Part shown: one piece after another, positions 62,260 through 64,000 of the stretch
Position numbering within the stretch: the stretch's first letter is position 1
Layout: every line of letters starts with the position of its first letter
NCBI RefSeq assembly: GCF_002843235.3
Contig: NZ_CP031123.2
Coordinates: forward strand, 4,340,001 to 4,404,000
Direction: 5' to 3'
Source: Providencia huaxiensis
GTDB taxonomy: Bacteria; Pseudomonadota; Gammaproteobacteria; Enterobacterales; Enterobacteriaceae
Length of the DNA: 64,000 bases
Program-made: the position numbers and the translations under genes
The notes under the pieces: model-generated
Seen by the model: the letters and a program-made list of their open reading frames with translations, nothing else
Told to the model about the DNA's origin: nothing
Database searches by the model: none

Positions 62260-63152
62260 ATGAATGGCCACTATTGTTATTCACATTTTTGATGCAAACA
62301 TCCATTGGGTTGAGTGTGATGTTAGCGCTTTTCGCAAAAAAATTATCAGCGGCGTTGGGCCGTAAAGTTAATGCACAATTTTTGTTGTGGTATGTGTTTG
62401 TCGCCTGTGTCTTCGCGGGTATTGGTTTGTTGTCTTCAATTACCCACTTAGGGGTTCCTTTGAATGCGCCTAATTCATTGTTGAATATTTTTTCATCATG
62501 GTTAAGCCGTGAAGTGGTGTTCACTGCCACCTATTTTGCTTTTCTTGGGCTGACCTTTCTATGGCTCTGGTTCAAAAAGGAGCTGTCATATCTGTTACTT
62601 GGTTTAGCGATTATCGCTGGGCTGTGTGATGTATATGCCATGGCTTCAATTTATCGTTATACATCAATGTTAACGTGGATGAATGATAATACCTATTTGA
62701 TGTTCTACGGCACGATGTTAACTGCGGGAGCTGCTGGGTATTATTTATTAATCAATTTGTTATTGCGTTTTCATGCAGGATCGCCAGCGGCGCAAGTTTC
62801 AACTCGCGGGTTATGGATACTGTGGGCAGTGATTGGCATTAGCTTGTTAGTCCGTTTAGCTTATCAACCTACCTATGAAAGTTACTTAGTTAGCACGAGC
62901 TATAATAATGAATCTATTACATTTCCTATCGACTCTATTCACGCCTATCAAGGGATTTGGTCGCTGCGTATTACAAGCTGGGTTGTTGGAATATTGTCGG
63001 TGATTGTATTGGGGTATGGGTTATTTCGCCATATGCGACAGACTGCGAGTGGGGTTATGTCTTCGAGCAGCAAAGGGTATTTAGTGGTGGGTTGTGCGGC
63101 TGCCATGATTGCTGAATTTATGCTGCGCTACTGTTTTTACACTATTCATTGA
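62256..63152 (+). CDS. DmsC-type membrane anchor subunit
   Basis: 298 aa, eight predicted membrane segments, beginning MNEWPLLLFTFLMQTSIGLSVML, with LLSSITHLGVPLNAPNSLLNIFSSWLSREVVF as the DmsC landmark around residues 60-92. It oxidises menaquinol and anchors the AB dimer. Overlaps the dmsB stop by four bases; close in size to E. coli DmsC (287). Confidence 0.88.
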   Translation: MNEWPLLLFTFLMQTSIGLSVMLALFAKKLSAALGRKVNAQFLLWYVFVACVFAGIGLLSSITHLGVPLNAPNSLLNIFSSWLSREVVFTATYFAFLGLTFLWLWFKKELSYLLLGLAIIAGLCDVYAMASIYRYTSMLTWMNDNTYLMFYGTMLTAGAAGYYLLINLLLRFHAGSPAAQVSTRGLWILWAVIGISLLVRLAYQPTYESYLVSTSYNNESITFPIDSIHAYQGIWSLRITSWVVGILSVIVLGYGLFRHMRQTASGVMSSSSKGYLVVGCAAAMIAEFMLRYCFYTIH

Positions 63153-63189
63153 TAAATAACGGCATATTGCTTAGGAAATTATCTTTTTC

Positions 63190-63756
63190 ATGATCCATTT
63201 TTCACACTACGCAGCTGCGTTTAATATCTTAGGCACGTGCTATTTATTTTCACCAAATGACGATGCAAGCCGTTATGCGATAAGCTTTTTCAAGTTAAAT
63301 GACTTTGCATCTCAATGGCCTTGTAAGATCAGTGCTCAGCTTAGTGAACGTATCTCGGCATCACTAAACATCGAAGCTGCGGTACTCCACACTCAATGGA
63401 CAGATTTATTTATTGGTCCCGAAGCATTACCGGCCCCACCATGGGGCTCGGTATATCTCGACCCTGAAGGGGTATTGCAAGGATCCTCCACGGTGACATT
63501 AAGTGAATTTTTAAAACGCGAACGCTTGAAAATACAAACTCACTATCCAGAACCTTCGGATCATGTTGGTTTAATGTTATTTCAAGCGGCAGTGTTGGCT
63601 TCACAGGTCAGGGAGACAGCATTAAAAGAATTGTTGAATAACCATTTGGCTAATTGGTTACCTCAATTTCACCAGCAATTAAATCGAACAACATGTAGCC
63701 CATTTTATAACGCATTAACGGAATTAACACTGGTTACTGTAAGGTCATGTTTATAA
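63190..63756 (+). CDS. TorD/DmsD-family redox-enzyme maturation chaperone
   Basis: 188 aa, all-alpha. The TorD family pattern is seen as LFIGPEALPAPPWGSVYLDPEGVLQGSST (about residues 75-103) and YPEPSDHVGLMLFQAAVL. Such chaperones bind the twin-arginine signal of DmsA-like subunits and keep them until the cofactor is inserted. It follows dmsC by 37 bp and belongs to the same operon. Confidence 0.85.
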   Translation: MIHFSHYAAAFNILGTCYLFSPNDDASRYAISFFKLNDFASQWPCKISAQLSERISASLNIEAAVLHTQWTDLFIGPEALPAPPWGSVYLDPEGVLQGSSTVTLSEFLKRERLKIQTHYPEPSDHVGLMLFQAAVLASQVRETALKELLNNHLANWLPQFHQQLNRTTCSPFYNALTELTLVTVRSCL

Positions 63757-63962
63757 TATTATTCAGTATATTTGACTGTTTAATGGTTAATTAAACGTAA
63801 TATTTGAATGGGTGAAAAGTTAACAAAATTTAATCAAATGAAAATTGATTTAGTTATAAGAAATGCAAATTAAAATGATTCTTACTTTAGCTTTCTAAGC
63901 CATAATACATTTTTAAGCCATACTACTTAATGATGTTTTTGGATATCCATAGGGGGTATAAA

Positions 63963-64000
63963 GTGGTCAATTTATTAAATCGTTTGTTGTCCCATGAAGA
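63963..64000 (+). CDS. Start of an unidentified gene (runs off window)
   Basis: GTG 63963 with AGGGGG about six bases before it opens a frame VVNLLNRLLSHE of twelve codons to the window end. Too short to name. The preceding 63757-63962 region is AT-rich with a weak hairpin (GTTTAAT / ATTAAAC) after the chaperone gene. Confidence 0.35.
   Translation, partial: MVNLLNRLLSHE

Overview
The window looks like chromosomal DNA of an enteric gammaproteobacterium of the Morganellaceae, most likely Providencia. Pointers are a bax/dcuC/soxR/arnT/dmsABC gene repertoire, an MR/P-type fimbrial operon with an MrpJ-like regulator (a Proteus/Providencia hallmark), ERIC-type repeats and AT-leaning base composition. 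No rRNA, tRNA, transposase, integrase or CRISPR array was recognised. The species is inferred from gene content only.

Layout. 0-8.4 kb: a truncated MBOAT acyltransferase, Bax, a three-gene envelope operon (beta-barrel, POTRA-less Omp85-like barrel, DUF4056-like lipoprotein), a DUF4026/DUF2314-like protein, then a tandem array of 125-bp ERIC-like units. 8.4-15.6 kb: RecX-family protein, DcuC, an SdaC-like amino-acid permease, MetY (with a MetR-like site) and a lone ArnT behind a near-perfect PhoP-box promoter. 15.6-21.1 kb: SoxR facing a DoxX / membrane-fusion / RND pump operon laid out like Pseudomonas mexGHI, with a SoxR box in a 19-bp spacer promoter and a coupled 58-codon ORF at the end.

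21.3-27.3 kb: an aromatic oxidation operon (SDR, StyA/indole-oxygenase-type flavoprotein, flavin reductase, isatin-hydrolase-type cyclase, FAD oxidoreductase, outer-membrane channel). 27.8-33.4 kb: an AT-rich chaperone-usher fimbrial operon. 33.6-46.4 kb: an AraC regulator facing a second catabolic operon (indolepyruvate-oxidoreductase-like alpha and beta/gamma subunits, thioesterase, aryl-CoA monooxygenase/OYE fusion, gentisate-dioxygenase-like cupin, FAH-family hydrolase, nitrilase-family hydrolase, maleate isomerase, MarR). Read together, the two catabolic blocks suggest one route from indole to central metabolism through isatinate, 2-aminobenzoyl-CoA, ring cleavage and maleate/fumarate. 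This is the most interesting hypothesis here and is inference from gene content.

46.7-50 kb: a YjcE-like Na+/H+ antiporter, a leader-peptide/attenuator-like element before a small P-loop kinase, and a flavin-reductase-like protein. 50.4-58.2 kb: MrpJ-like regulator and an ABCDEFGH fimbrial operon in MR/P order. 58.2-64 kb: AraC regulator divergent from a DmsABC-type molybdoenzyme operon with its own TorD/DmsD chaperone, then the first codons of an unidentified gene.
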